DNA of 64,000 nucleotides from UBA1732 sp045114235. GTDB lineage: Bacteria > Verrucomicrobiota > Lentisphaeria > Victivallales > UBA1829. The stretch spans positions 1-64,000 of the forward strand of contig JBGUKB010000068.1 in the NCBI GenBank assembly GCA_045114235.1. Reading direction: 5' to 3'. The notes under the pieces are model-generated. The model ran no database searches, had not been told where the DNA came from, and was given only the letters and a program-made list of their open reading frames with translations. Shown one piece after another: positions 25,576-35,825 of the stretch; the first letter of the stretch is position 1, and each line of letters opens with the position of its first letter. The position numbers and the translations under genes are program-made.

Positions 25576-26382
25576 ATGCCCGCCGAAATTAAGGAGCATT
25601 ACGAGTTCGCGCCGATCGGGCTCCTGCGCACCGGGCTCCGCTGGCGGTACGAAGCGCCGCGCCAGGCCGGATTCTCCGAGGCGAAGGCGCGGATCGAGCT
25701 CTACCCCGGACACGGCTTCGAACAGGCGCTGGAGGACCTCGCCGGATTCGAACGCGTCTGGGTCGTCTTCATCTTCCACCTGAACGCCACCTGGAAACCG
25801 AAGGTCACGCCGCCGTACGCGCCCGAGAACCGCAAGTACGGCGTCTTCTCCACGCGGTCGCCGCACCGCCCGAACCCCGTCGGCCTGAGCTGCGTCGAGC
25901 TGGAGGGGATCGACGGGCTGAACGTCTACCTGAACCACTGCGACATCCTCGACCGCACCCCGGTCCTCGACATCAAGCCGTACATCCCCGCGGTCGACGC
26001 GTTCCCGGAGTCGAAGGCCGGATGGCGCGACGAGCTCGTCCTGACCGAATGGACGCACGAATTCTCGCCCGTCGCGCGGGCGCAAATGGACTGGATCAAA
26101 TCGCAGGCCGGGCTCGACCTCGCCAATTTCTGCGCCGTCCAGCTCAAATACGAACCCTTCAACCCCGCCCGCAAGCGCATCGATCGCCTCCCGGACGGCT
26201 CCTGGGCGATCCACTGCCGCACCTGGCGCATCGTGTACCGCGCCGACGCTGACACGTATGTATTGCATTTCGAATCCGTCGGCTCGAACTACCTGCCGGA
26301 CGAGCTCGTGCCCGGCGCGCCCGATCCGTACGCAGACAAGGCGTTCCACCGGGCGTTTCTGGAGGTCGCGGCATGGAAGTGA
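25576..26382 (+). CDS. trmO: tRNA (t6A37)-methyltransferase TrmO
   Basis: A 268-aa protein of the TsaA/VirR/TrmO family. The N-terminal half is the SAM-dependent N6-methyltransferase beta barrel, with the signature RSPHRPNPVGLS and DILDRTPVLDIKPYIP. The C-terminal domain includes ARKRIDRLPDG. It methylates t6A37 to m6t6A37 in tRNA-Thr(GGU). With mtaB, this is the second t6A37 modifier in the window. It overlaps ispH by 10 bases. Confidence 0.9.
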   Translation: MPAEIKEHYEFAPIGLLRTGLRWRYEAPRQAGFSEAKARIELYPGHGFEQALEDLAGFERVWVVFIFHLNATWKPKVTPPYAPENRKYGVFSTRSPHRPNPVGLSCVELEGIDGLNVYLNHCDILDRTPVLDIKPYIPAVDAFPESKAGWRDELVLTEWTHEFSPVARAQMDWIKSQAGLDLANFCAVQLKYEPFNPARKRIDRLPDGSWAIHCRTWRIVYRADADTYVLHFESVGSNYLPDELVPGAPDPYADKAFHRAFLEVAAWK

Positions 26383-27230
26383 AACTCTGCTCCATCACGG
26401 GGTTCTGCTCGGGCGTGCGCGCCGCGCTGGACCTGACCGCGGACATGCTGAAGCGGCACGGCCCGCCCGTCTTCATCCTGCACGAACTCGTCCACAACGA
26501 ATCGGTCGTGAACGACCTGCTGTCGCGCGGCGCGAAGATCGTCGACGATCCCGAGGGGCTTCCTCCCGGCGCCACGCTCATTTTCAGCGCGCACGGCGTT
26601 TCCGAGGCGGTCGAGGCACGCGCACGGGCGCTCCCGCTGAACATCGTCGACGCCACGTGTCCGCTGGTCCGGAAGGTGCAGGAACGCGGCGCGGAGCTCT
26701 CGAACGAGGGGCATGTCGTGCTGCTCTTCGGCAAGGCCGGACACCGCGAGGTCGAGGGCATCCTCGGGCGCATCCACGGCGAGAAGCATCTCCTCACGAA
26801 CGAGGAGGACGCACGCGATTTCCAGCCGGATTCCGGCAGGACCTACGCCTGCATCAGCCAGACCACCATGAACAGCGACGTGATCGCGGAGATGACCGCG
26901 ATCCTGCGCGGGAAGATCCCCGGCCTCGTCGAATCCGCGTCCGTCTGCCGCGCCACGCTCATGCGCCAGAACGCCGTCCGCGAGCTCGCGGCGAAATGCG
27001 ACCTCGTGCTGGTCGCCGGGTCCGCGCACAGCTCCAACACGCGCCGTCTGTGCGAGATCGCCGCCGGCCAGGGCGCGCGCGCCGAACTCGTCTCCGGCCC
27101 GGAAGACATCACGCCGGAACTCCTCTGCGGCGCGAAACGCGTCGGGGTCACCTCGGGCGCGAGCGCGCCGGACACCCTCGTGCGCGGCATCTACGACGCG
27201 GTGAAGCGCATCGCCGAATCCGAAAAGTAA
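26373..27230 (+). CDS. ispH: 4-hydroxy-3-methylbut-2-enyl diphosphate reductase
   Basis: A 285-aa iron-sulphur enzyme for the last step of the MEP pathway, producing IPP and DMAPP. Cluster cysteines are C12 (FCSGV), C96 (DATCPLV) and C192. Substrate-binding residues are H41, H74, H124, the catalytic E126 (GHREVEG) and the QTT triplet at 163-165. The motif around C192 (SVCRATLMRQ) is close to the usual ICxAT..RQ. Confidence 0.95.
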   Translation: MEVKLCSITGFCSGVRAALDLTADMLKRHGPPVFILHELVHNESVVNDLLSRGAKIVDDPEGLPPGATLIFSAHGVSEAVEARARALPLNIVDATCPLVRKVQERGAELSNEGHVVLLFGKAGHREVEGILGRIHGEKHLLTNEEDARDFQPDSGRTYACISQTTMNSDVIAEMTAILRGKIPGLVESASVCRATLMRQNAVRELAAKCDLVLVAGSAHSSNTRRLCEIAAGQGARAELVSGPEDITPELLCGAKRVGVTSGASAPDTLVRGIYDAVKRIAESEK

Positions 27231-27262
27231 ACCCCAACCTCACCCCGCAAGGAGAACACCCC

Positions 27263-27784
27263 ATGCGCCGTCAAGACCGCGAGATCAAAGACTGCAGCGT
27301 CATCCTCGACATCATCCACTCGCTCCCGGTCGGGCATCTCGCCATGAACGACGCGGGAAAGCCCTACGGCGTGACCATGAATTATTTCTCCGAGCTTGAC
27401 GCGGACCGGAACGCCGTGCTGTATTTCCACGGAGCGAAGGAGGGCCGCAAGGCGGAAATCCTGTCCCGCGATCCACATGTCTATTTCTTCGCCGAACGCG
27501 ACAACGGCCCGAAGGTGATCGTCCGCCCGAACGGAATGCGCTCCGTGACAAATCTTTATGTTTCTGTAGCCGGGGAAGGCGTGATGGAGCCGGTCAATGC
27601 GCCCAATGAAAAGCGGCGTGTCCTCCTCGCAATGGCCAATGCGTTCTCGGACGAGCCGTTCGATTCACTCCCGGACGCCGTGGTGGAGATGACCGCCGTT
27701 TGGAAGCTCGTTTTGAACAGCGTAACGGGAAAAACCAATCCTCCGCTCACACGCCCGGAGCAACAAGCCGCATCCAAACCGTAA
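27263..27784 (+). CDS. NimA-like pyridoxamine 5'-phosphate oxidase-family flavoprotein
   Basis: A 173-aa split-barrel FMN-binding protein. It begins MRRQDREI and continues with HLAMNDAGKPYGVTMNYF, LYFHGAKEGRKAEIL and a VSVAGEGVMEP strand, the pattern of nitroimidazole-resistance NimA-like proteins of gut anaerobes. It is likely a small flavin reductase or haem/flavin-binding protein, not true PdxH. The start follows AAGGAGAA at a good distance. Confidence 0.85.
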   Translation: MRRQDREIKDCSVILDIIHSLPVGHLAMNDAGKPYGVTMNYFSELDADRNAVLYFHGAKEGRKAEILSRDPHVYFFAERDNGPKVIVRPNGMRSVTNLYVSVAGEGVMEPVNAPNEKRRVLLAMANAFSDEPFDSLPDAVVEMTAVWKLVLNSVTGKTNPPLTRPEQQAASKP

Positions 27785-27803
27785 AACCATCAGGGAGGCT
27801 TCC

Positions 27804-28322
27804 ATGATCCAGCTGGAAACGATCTCTCTTCCGCCGAAAAGCGACTTCGGATTCTTTTCCGCCGCGCCTTTTTTCGGCGCCAACAGCAAGTTCAGGAAAA
27901 AGGTTGTCCGTCTGCTGCGTTCACGGGCTTCCTTCCGAAACGAGATCGAGAGCATCTGGTCGCTGTTTCCATTTCAGACGGATATTCAGAAGATTCTGGA
28001 ATGCATCCGGGTCAACAACGGCTGGCCCAACGCCCTCTTCCTTCCGTCCGATTCCTTCCTCGCCCTCGCGCCGCTCGAAGGACACTACGAATCCTTCACT
28101 GCCGATTATGACACCGCGAACTGCATCTTTTTCCTGCTTCATCCCGAGGAAAGGATACAGGGGGACCTGTTAAGCCGGTCGCTTGCCGCGTGCGGAGATA
28201 TTCCCGTCATTGATACCGAGCGAATTCTACCGGAACACACGATCGCCGATGTCCTGCATCTGCTCGCCGATTCCTCGTTGTTTGATGAGGAATCATCGGG
28301 CGTTGAAATCCGCAAAGATTAG
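27804..28322 (+). CDS. Hypothetical protein
   Basis: A 172-aa protein I do not recognise. There is no signal peptide or membrane span. The N-terminus is basic and aromatic; the C-terminal half has the stretch PSDSFLALAPLEGHYESFTADYD (described here as residues 80-103 by count) followed by an acidic tail. It follows the NimA-like gene after 19 bases, with GGGAGG before the start, so it is probably its operon partner. Its stop overlaps that of the convergent gene by 4 bases. Confidence 0.6.
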   Translation: MIQLETISLPPKSDFGFFSAAPFFGANSKFRKKVVRLLRSRASFRNEIESIWSLFPFQTDIQKILECIRVNNGWPNALFLPSDSFLALAPLEGHYESFTADYDTANCIFFLLHPEERIQGDLLSRSLAACGDIPVIDTERILPEHTIADVLHLLADSSLFDEESSGVEIRKD

Positions 28323-28951
28323 TTTTTCGTTTCCTGCGTTGAGGGGACGGGCTGCAGATCGATGATAAGCGGGTCGGACCAGGGAATGAAGGGGATGCCG
28401 GTTTGAAGAATCTCGTAACGGTCAATGTTCCAATCCTTTATTTCGAGGTATGATTTCTCCGCGGACTCTTCGGATTCCGCCGTATTTGTTTCATCATCCG
28501 CGTGAAACATCTCGAAACATTCGCCCCGCCAGCCTCCCGCCGGGTACAAGAAGGAAGATTCCGGAGGAAAATTGACAACCGCGACGCAGAGGAACCGGCC
28601 TTCCTTTTTGACGTAGATGTGCCCAGCATACTGCCGAAGCAGTCCCGGGCCGGAAAGGAGATAGCGATAGCCGTATGTTCGCGGCGTTTCCGGTGCCAGT
28701 TTCACGAGCTTCGTTTTCAAATTGGATGCCTGAACATAACCGTCGGGCAAGGTCATGATCTCGGCGTAGAACTCATCCGGCTGGCAAAGCCCGATGTACC
28801 GTACCAGGTTAATCATTTTTTCCTGCGCGTCTAAACGTCGCGGAAGGTAATAAAACAGTCCGATGCATACATGAACGGCCACTGCCGCCACGATCAGCAT
28901 GCCGAGCGCAATCAGCAGGTTCCGCAGAGTATGGTCCTTTTTGGGTTTCAT
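28319..28951 (-). CDS. Single-span membrane-anchored protein, unknown
   Basis: A 210-aa protein with one N-terminal membrane segment (about 10-34) after a basic KPKKDH start, then a soluble, probably periplasmic, domain rich in Tyr and Pro (ILQTGIPFIPWSDPLIID near the end). I do not recognise the family. It is the last gene of the purL-dapB-icd transcription unit, 19 bases after the DUF2156 gene. Confidence 0.6.
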   Translation of the reverse strand: MKPKKDHTLRNLLIALGMLIVAAVAVHVCIGLFYYLPRRLDAQEKMINLVRYIGLCQPDEFYAEIMTLPDGYVQASNLKTKLVKLAPETPRTYGYRYLLSGPGLLRQYAGHIYVKKEGRFLCVAVVNFPPESSFLYPAGGWRGECFEMFHADDETNTAESEESAEKSYLEIKDWNIDRYEILQTGIPFIPWSDPLIIDLQPVPSTQETKN

Positions 28952-28970
28952 GGTTCCCTCCTTGCCGCCG

Positions 28971-29888
28971 TCACGTCCGGCGGACGAGCTTGTAGTTCTG
29001 GAGCAGGAACAGCGGGTCGTAGGACTTTTTCGCCTGGCGGAGGCCGGGGATGCCGAGGTCCTGTTCGCGGTTGAGCAGCCGGGCGCGGCCCTGCAGCGCG
29101 GCGGCGGTTTTGTGCGTGATGTACTGCGACGCGCCCTTGTATTCGTAGCGGGTCTTCTCGAAATGCACGGTCCAGAGGTCGGACGACACCGGGCTGTACA
29201 CGGCGAAGGAGACGACGCGGCCCCCGGCGCGGAGCACGAGCCCCTCGACCGGAAGCGACTCGAAATGCTCCGCGAGCATCCCGATGGCGGCGTCCTCCTG
29301 CGCGACCTCGATGGAAACGGGCTGGTCCTGCGCCGCGAGCCAGTCGCGCTGAACGGCGAGCGCTTCGTCGAGATTGGCGCGGGAAAGCGGCTCCAGCGCG
29401 GCGTCCGGGTAATCCTCGCAGAACTGCGCGATCAGGTTGCGTTTCTTCGCGAGCAGCCGCCCGTGCAGGCCGACGAGCGCGTCCACGCAGTAGACGTACT
29501 CGTCGTAGCGGTCGTCCATGCGTTCGGCGGAGAAGCGCGTCCCGACGTCCGGATGTGTCTTCAGATACTCCTGGTCCACGTGGTCGAACGAGCCGCCGTA
29601 GCCCGCGCGGATCAAGCGGTCGGACACCGCCAGAAGCTCGTCCGGTTCCGGGCCGCGCGCTCCGCCCGGCGCGAACATCAGGATGTCCTCGGTCTCGAGC
29701 AGGAGATAGAGGTGCGAGCCGATGAAACACCAGTCGGGGCGGTAGGTCCCGCTCCACAGGAAAAGGTTGGTGAACGCGAATTCGCAGCTCTGGCGGCCGG
29801 ACGCGAGCAGGAAGGGTTCGAGGACTGCGCGGTCTTCGAGCGCGAGGCGACGGAAACCCTCCGGCGGCTGGAGTTCGCGTTCGTTCAT
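28971..29888 (-). CDS. DUF2156 (phosphatidylglycerol lysyltransferase C-terminal-like) protein
   Basis: A 305-aa protein resembling the GNAT-like catalytic domain of MprF and the DUF2156 family. Recognisable segments: FTNLFLWSGTYRPDW near the start, EYVYCVDALVGLHGRLLAKKRNLIAQF in the middle, and a C-terminal NREQDLGIPGLRQAKKSYDPLFLLQNYKL. It lacks the membrane flippase domain of MprF, so it is a soluble form. The start at 29888 (MNERE) overlaps the GNAT gene by 4 bases. An acyl- or aminoacyl-transferase role is inferred from the fold. Confidence 0.8.
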   Translation of the reverse strand: MNERELQPPEGFRRLALEDRAVLEPFLLASGRQSCEFAFTNLFLWSGTYRPDWCFIGSHLYLLLETEDILMFAPGGARGPEPDELLAVSDRLIRAGYGGSFDHVDQEYLKTHPDVGTRFSAERMDDRYDEYVYCVDALVGLHGRLLAKKRNLIAQFCEDYPDAALEPLSRANLDEALAVQRDWLAAQDQPVSIEVAQEDAAIGMLAEHFESLPVEGLVLRAGGRVVSFAVYSPVSSDLWTVHFEKTRYEYKGASQYITHKTAAALQGRARLLNREQDLGIPGLRQAKKSYDPLFLLQNYKLVRRT

Positions 29889-30331
29889 TTGCCATCCGCT
29901 CCGTTTTTCGCGCCGAAGCGGAACGCGGTATGTCCGTCCATCTGGGCGGCTCCGGCGGCGCGGTAGAACGCCTCCGTGCCGGGCACGCCGATGCAGACGA
30001 TCCAGTCGATGCCGAACGAGGCGAGATGGTCCGCGAGGCACTTCACGATCGCGCGGCCGACGCCCTGCGAACGGTGCGCCGGATCGACCACGACGTCAAG
30101 GATATACGCGTCGCTCACGCCGTCGGACAGCGCGCGCGCCATGCCGACGAGGCGGCCGGCGGGATCGAACGCCGCGGAGACCGCGAACGAATTCGCGATC
30201 ATGGCGTCGAGCTCCGAGGCGGGATCGGACGGACCGAACCAGCCTGCGGCACGGTAGAGCGCAAGCGCGTCCGCGCGCGGGAGGTCCTTCGTGACCGAAT
30301 ACCGGAACCGATCCTGCCTGCCCGTATCCAT
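29885..30331 (-). CDS. GNAT-family N-acetyltransferase
   Basis: A 148-aa GNAT protein. Acetyl-CoA-binding motif A is VVVDPAHRSQGVGRAIVKC (about 81-99, RxxGxG type). Motif B (IVCIGVPGTEAFYRAAGA) follows. The substrate cannot be predicted. Its 4-base overlap with the DUF2156 gene, another GNAT-like fold, suggests paired acyltransferases. Confidence 0.88.
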   Translation of the reverse strand: MDTGRQDRFRYSVTKDLPRADALALYRAAGWFGPSDPASELDAMIANSFAVSAAFDPAGRLVGMARALSDGVSDAYILDVVVDPAHRSQGVGRAIVKCLADHLASFGIDWIVCIGVPGTEAFYRAAGAAQMDGHTAFRFGAKNGADGK

Positions 30332-30346
30332 AAGGCCCCGAAGGAA

Positions 30347-31593
<1,247 letters not shown>

Positions 31594-31597
<4 letters not shown>

Positions 31598-31947
31598 GAA
31601 TGGTCCTTTATGAGGTTGAGGAACGAAACGGATTCGGAAACGGTGATGGGGTCGATCCCCACGGCGTAGACGCGGACCGCGAGGTCGTAGAGTGCGGGCT
31701 CGCCGTCGGGGCGGACCGTGCGCGGGTTCACGATGCGCATCTGCTTCAGTTCGAGGGTATTGTTGCCGGCTGTGATCGGATGGCGGACGCCCTCGATCAT
31801 GGTCATGCCGTCGATGTGCTGTTCGACGATGATGGTGGTGCCGCAGTCGCACGTGAGCTCAAGCGTCTGGTCGATGACAACCTGTTTGTTTTCAGGCTGC
31901 CAGACGGTCTTGTTCACGAGCTTTCCGATTTTGAGTCCGATCGGCAT
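31594..31947 (-). CDS. Hypothetical 117-aa protein coupled to icd
   Basis: A small soluble protein I do not recognise. It is probably all-beta, with a CDC motif (about 33-35) and the segments NTLELKQMRIVNPRTVRP and DLAVRVYAVGIDP. There is no signal peptide. It sits between dapB (27-base gap) and icd (4-base overlap), so it is translated with icd. Confidence 0.65.
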
Positions 31948-31974
31948 GATTGCGGCTCCTGCGGTTCGCCCGGC

Positions 31975-32778
31975 TTACTTCAGCCCGAGCACGTCCTGCA
32001 TGTCGTAATACCCGGCAGAAGCGCCCGCGAGCCATTTGGCGGCCCGGAGCGCGCCCTTCGCGAAGGTCATGCGGCTGGACGCGCGGTGCGTCAGCTCGAT
32101 GCGCTCGCCGTCGCCCGCGAAGAGCACGGTGTGGTCGCCCACGATGTCGCCGCCGCGCACGGCGTGGATGCCGATCTCACGACGGGTGCGCGCGCCCACG
32201 ATGCCCTGGCGGCCGTAGCGGAGATCGTCCTGCGTGCGGTCCGCGGCTTCGCAGAGGACTTCGGCGAGGCGGACGGCGGTGCCGCTCGGGGCGTCCTTCT
32301 TCTGGTTGTGGTGTGCCTCGATGATCTCCATGTCGAAATCGTCGGCGAGGAGCGAGGCAGTCTTGCCGGAGAGGAAGAAGAGGAGGTTCACGCCGACGCT
32401 GTAGTTGAACGTCTGGACGATGCGCGCGCCCTGTGCGGAGAGTTCGCGGAGGGCGGCTTTGTCGGCGTCGGTAAGCGCGGTGGTGCCGATCACGATGGAG
32501 AGCCCGGCCTTCGCGGCGGCGCGGGCGTTCTCCAGCACGTTTCCGGTGCTGAAGTCGATGATGGCGTCGGCGTTGGCGAGCATTTCCGGCGTGAGCGAGG
32601 CGGAGATCGGCACGTCGAGCGCGGCGACTCCGGCGACGGTCCCGGCGTCCTGCCCGATGAGCGGGCTGGCGGGATATTCGGTGGCTCCCGCGAGCTGGAA
32701 TTCAGGATTTGCGGCGATGGCGGCGACGAGCACCTTGCCCATGCGTCCGGCGGAGCCTGTGATGATGGTGCGGATCAT
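31975..32778 (-). CDS. dapB: 4-hydroxy-tetrahydrodipicolinate reductase DapB
   Basis: A 267-aa NAD(P)H-dependent enzyme of the lysine/diaminopimelate pathway. The Rossmann loop is GSAGRMG (8-14). The catalytic signature EAHHNQKKDAPSGTA (154-168) carries the His pair 156-157 and the Lys. It is 12 bases downstream of purL in the same operon. Its presence implies DAP-type peptidoglycan. Confidence 0.96.
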   Translation of the reverse strand: MIRTIITGSAGRMGKVLVAAIAANPEFQLAGATEYPASPLIGQDAGTVAGVAALDVPISASLTPEMLANADAIIDFSTGNVLENARAAAKAGLSIVIGTTALTDADKAALRELSAQGARIVQTFNYSVGVNLLFFLSGKTASLLADDFDMEIIEAHHNQKKDAPSGTAVRLAEVLCEAADRTQDDLRYGRQGIVGARTRREIGIHAVRGGDIVGDHTVLFAGDGERIELTHRASSRMTFAKGALRAAKWLAGASAGYYDMQDVLGLK

Positions 32779-32790
32779 GCGGAAACCTCC

Positions 32791-35733
32791 TTAAACGCCT
32801 TCGAGCGTGGATTTGTAGGATTTGATGAGGTCGGCGAGCTTGGCGGACACGACGACTTTGCCGCCGCGCGTGAACACCAGTTCCTGCTTCTCCGTGGTCA
32901 CGCCGACGCGGGCGAACACGTTTCCGGCGAGCATCTTTTCGAGCTCGGCGGCGCGTTCGGGGCGGCAGGTCAGGATGAAGCGGGAGTTCGACTCGGAGAA
33001 GAGCGCCTCGGCGGCGTTCAGGTTTTCGATGCCGGGGAGCTTGTCGAGGTCGATGGTCATGCCGAGGCGGCCGCCGATGGCGGACTTGGCCGCGGCGATG
33101 GCGAGGCCGCCGAGCGCGGGCGAGATGATGGAGGACGGGATATCCGCCTTGATGACCTCGGCGAGCGCATGGTAGAGCTTGGAGGCCTTCGGAATGTCGA
33201 CCTTCGGGACGTTGTTGCCGACGGCGTCCAGCATGGCGTAGTATTCGCTGCCGCCGAGCTCGGGCTTGGTCTCGCCGAGCACGTACACGGCGTCGCCCGC
33301 GAACTTGGCGTCGAGGGAGACCGCGTGCGACACGTCGTCGATGCGGGCGATGGTGCTGAAGAGGACGGTGGGCGGGATGGAGATCTTGCGGCCGCCGCGC
33401 GTGCTGTCGTTCTTCATGCTGTCCTTGCCGGAGATGCAGGGCACCTTGAACGCCTTGGTGCAGTCGTAGAGCGCCATGTTCGCGCGGACGAGCTGCGCGA
33501 GCTTGTATTCGCCGTCCGGGGTCTTCTCACTCTGCACGGGGTCGGGCCAGCAGAAGTTGTCGAGGCCGGCGATGTGGTCGGGATCGGCGCCCGCGGCGAC
33601 GGAACGGCGCACGGCGAGGTCGATGATGGACGCCATCATGTGGTAGGTGTCGATGTCGCTGTAGCGCGGGAGGATGCCGGCGGAGAGCACGATGCCCTCC
33701 TTCGCGAGAGGTTCGGCGAGCGTGACGGTGGCGTCGGAGGCGACGTCGCGGCAGACGCCGGTGAACGGCTTGATGATGCTGAGGCCCTTCACCTCGTGGT
33801 CGTACTGGCGCGCCTTGTATTCGTCGGAGCAGATGTTCAGGCGACCGATGAGATTCACGAGGTCGGCGGAGAGGTCGCGGCCGGAGATGACCGGCTCGTC
33901 GAAGACCGGGGGCTTCCACTCGGCTTTCAGGTGGAGTTTCGGCAGGCCCTCGTGCATGAACTTGATGTCGATGTCCGCCACCACGCGGTCGCCGTAGGTG
34001 ATGTGGAACTTGCCGGAGTGGTTGAAGCGGCCGAGCACGGTCGCCTCCACGTCGCGGGCGGCGGCGAGCGCCAGGAATTCGTCGAGGCGTTCCGGCGCGA
34101 CGGCGAAGCTCATGCGTTCCTGCGCCTCGGAAACGAGGATCTCCCACGGCTGGAGGCCGGAGTATTTGAGCGGGGCCTTCGCAAGGTCCATGTCGCAGCC
34201 GCCGCAGACGTCGGCCATTTCGCCGACGCTGGAGGAGAGACCGCCCGCGCCGTTGTCGGTCACGAAACGGTAGAGGAGGCGTTCGCGCGCCTCGTGGATG
34301 AAGTCGCTCATGCGCTTCTGGGTGATCGGGTCGCCGATCTGGACCGCCTGCACGGGGCTGTCCTTGTGCAGCTCTTCGCTGGAGAACGTGGCGCCGTGGA
34401 TGCCGTCCTTGCCGATGCGGCCGCCGGTCATCACGATATAGTCGCCGGGCTCGATGAACTTCTCCCAGCCGTTGCGATCGCCGACCTTGCGCGGGAGCGT
34501 GCCGACCGTGCCGCAGTAGACGAGCGGCTTGCCGATGTAGCGGTCGTCGAAGTATTCCCAGCCGACGGCGTACGGGATGCCGCTCTGGTTGCCGCCGTCG
34601 ATCACGCCCTTGTGGACGCCGTCGCGGAGGCGGCGGGGATGCAGGAGGCCTTCGGGAACGTTGATCGGGTCGGTGAACGGCGAACCGAGGCAGTAGCCCC
34701 AGACGTTCAGCAGCAGGTCGGCACCCTGCCCGGTCCCGAGCGGGTCGCGGTTCACGCCCACGATGCCGGTCATGGCTCCACCGTAGGGGTCGAGCGCGGA
34801 CGGACTATTGTGGGTCTCGGCCTTGTAGACGAGGTCGAAACGGTCATTGAAGCGGATCACGCCGGCATTGTCGGTGAAGACGGAGACGAGCCACGGCACC
34901 TCGGCCTGAAGCTCCTTCGTGCTCTTCTTGATGTAGCTCTTGTAGAGCGAGGAGATCGTGATGGTCTTGCCGTCCGGGGTGGTGTAGTCGATGTCGGCGG
35001 CGAAGATCTTGTGCTTGCAGTGTTCGCTCCATGTCTGGGCGAGGACTTCCATCTCCACGTCGGTCGGTTTGCGGCCGAGCTGGCGGAAGTAGCCCTGGAT
35101 GGACTTCATTTCCTCGAGGCTGAGGGCGAGCGTGCCCTTGTGGGACAGCTCCATGAGCTTTTCGTCGGAGACTTCCAGGTCGTAATCGCGGACGATGACC
35201 TCGCCGAGGCCCTTGATGACGGGCTTGTTCAGCGGGATGGAGCTGTTCACGAGCTCGTCGCGGGAGAAGACGTCGACCGATTCGATCAGGACGTTCGCGA
35301 GCAGGCCGGTTGCGATGCGCTGCGCCTGTTCGCGGGTCATTTCGGGGGAATCGACCAGATATTCGATCGAGCTGAAAACCTGCTCCTCGCGGGAAAGCTT
35401 GCGGCCGATGATGTCGCCGATTGCCTCCCACGCCGTGCGCGCCACGTTGTCCGTCACGCCCGGCTTGAACCCGACGCGGATCAGCCAAGTGTAGTTCAGA
35501 TCGGCGGACGGGGTTTCGCCCACGATGCCGCTGCGGGTGACCGGGTCGGCGAGTTCGTGCGCGACCTTCGCGGCCTCCTCCGGCGTGATGTTCGCGGAGA
35601 CAGTGTAGACGGAACGGGTGCGGATGCCGCGGACGGGCGGCAGTCCGGGGAGGGCGGAAAGGCGGCGAACGACGCCCTGGCCGCGGGCGTCCTGCCACTG
35701 CGGCTTCACCGACATTTCAATACGATAGTCCAT
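32791..35733 (-). CDS. purL: Phosphoribosylformylglycinamidine synthase PurL with two N-terminal PurS-like repeats
   Basis: A 980-aa FGAM synthetase. Residues 1-80 and about 84-165 each resemble a PurS unit; the second has KPGVTDNVARTAWEAIGDI and a TREQAQRIATGLLANVLIESVDVF tail typical of PurS. The synthetase follows, with QTWSEHCKHK, AETHNSPSALDPYGGAMTGIVG, TDNGAGG and FKVPCISGKDSMKND. There is no C-terminal glutaminase, so a separate PurQ must supply ammonia. The layout is intermediate between small PurL (about 740 aa) plus PurS and large PurL (about 1300 aa). AAGGA precedes the start. It leads the purL-dapB-icd operon. Confidence 0.93.
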   Translation of the reverse strand: MDYRIEMSVKPQWQDARGQGVVRRLSALPGLPPVRGIRTRSVYTVSANITPEEAAKVAHELADPVTRSGIVGETPSADLNYTWLIRVGFKPGVTDNVARTAWEAIGDIIGRKLSREEQVFSSIEYLVDSPEMTREQAQRIATGLLANVLIESVDVFSRDELVNSSIPLNKPVIKGLGEVIVRDYDLEVSDEKLMELSHKGTLALSLEEMKSIQGYFRQLGRKPTDVEMEVLAQTWSEHCKHKIFAADIDYTTPDGKTITISSLYKSYIKKSTKELQAEVPWLVSVFTDNAGVIRFNDRFDLVYKAETHNSPSALDPYGGAMTGIVGVNRDPLGTGQGADLLLNVWGYCLGSPFTDPINVPEGLLHPRRLRDGVHKGVIDGGNQSGIPYAVGWEYFDDRYIGKPLVYCGTVGTLPRKVGDRNGWEKFIEPGDYIVMTGGRIGKDGIHGATFSSEELHKDSPVQAVQIGDPITQKRMSDFIHEARERLLYRFVTDNGAGGLSSSVGEMADVCGGCDMDLAKAPLKYSGLQPWEILVSEAQERMSFAVAPERLDEFLALAAARDVEATVLGRFNHSGKFHITYGDRVVADIDIKFMHEGLPKLHLKAEWKPPVFDEPVISGRDLSADLVNLIGRLNICSDEYKARQYDHEVKGLSIIKPFTGVCRDVASDATVTLAEPLAKEGIVLSAGILPRYSDIDTYHMMASIIDLAVRRSVAAGADPDHIAGLDNFCWPDPVQSEKTPDGEYKLAQLVRANMALYDCTKAFKVPCISGKDSMKNDSTRGGRKISIPPTVLFSTIARIDDVSHAVSLDAKFAGDAVYVLGETKPELGGSEYYAMLDAVGNNVPKVDIPKASKLYHALAEVIKADIPSSIISPALGGLAIAAAKSAIGGRLGMTIDLDKLPGIENLNAAEALFSESNSRFILTCRPERAAELEKMLAGNVFARVGVTTEKQELVFTRGGKVVVSAKLADLIKSYKSTLEGV

Positions 35734-35782
35734 GAGCTTATCCTTGCTTGGAGGGGTTATTTAAAAAATTATAGCAAGAAAA

Positions 35783-35811
35783 AATATACCCCCGGAATGG
35801 CGTTTTTTCAA
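35783..35811 (-). promoter_or_regulatory. Promoter of the purL-dapB-icd operon
   Basis: On the minus strand, GCTTGAAA (-35 core TTGAAA at 35806-35811), a 17-bp spacer and TATATT (35783-35788), 50 bp before purL. Confidence 0.7.
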
Positions 35812-35825
35812 GCCGGAGGCGCAAA

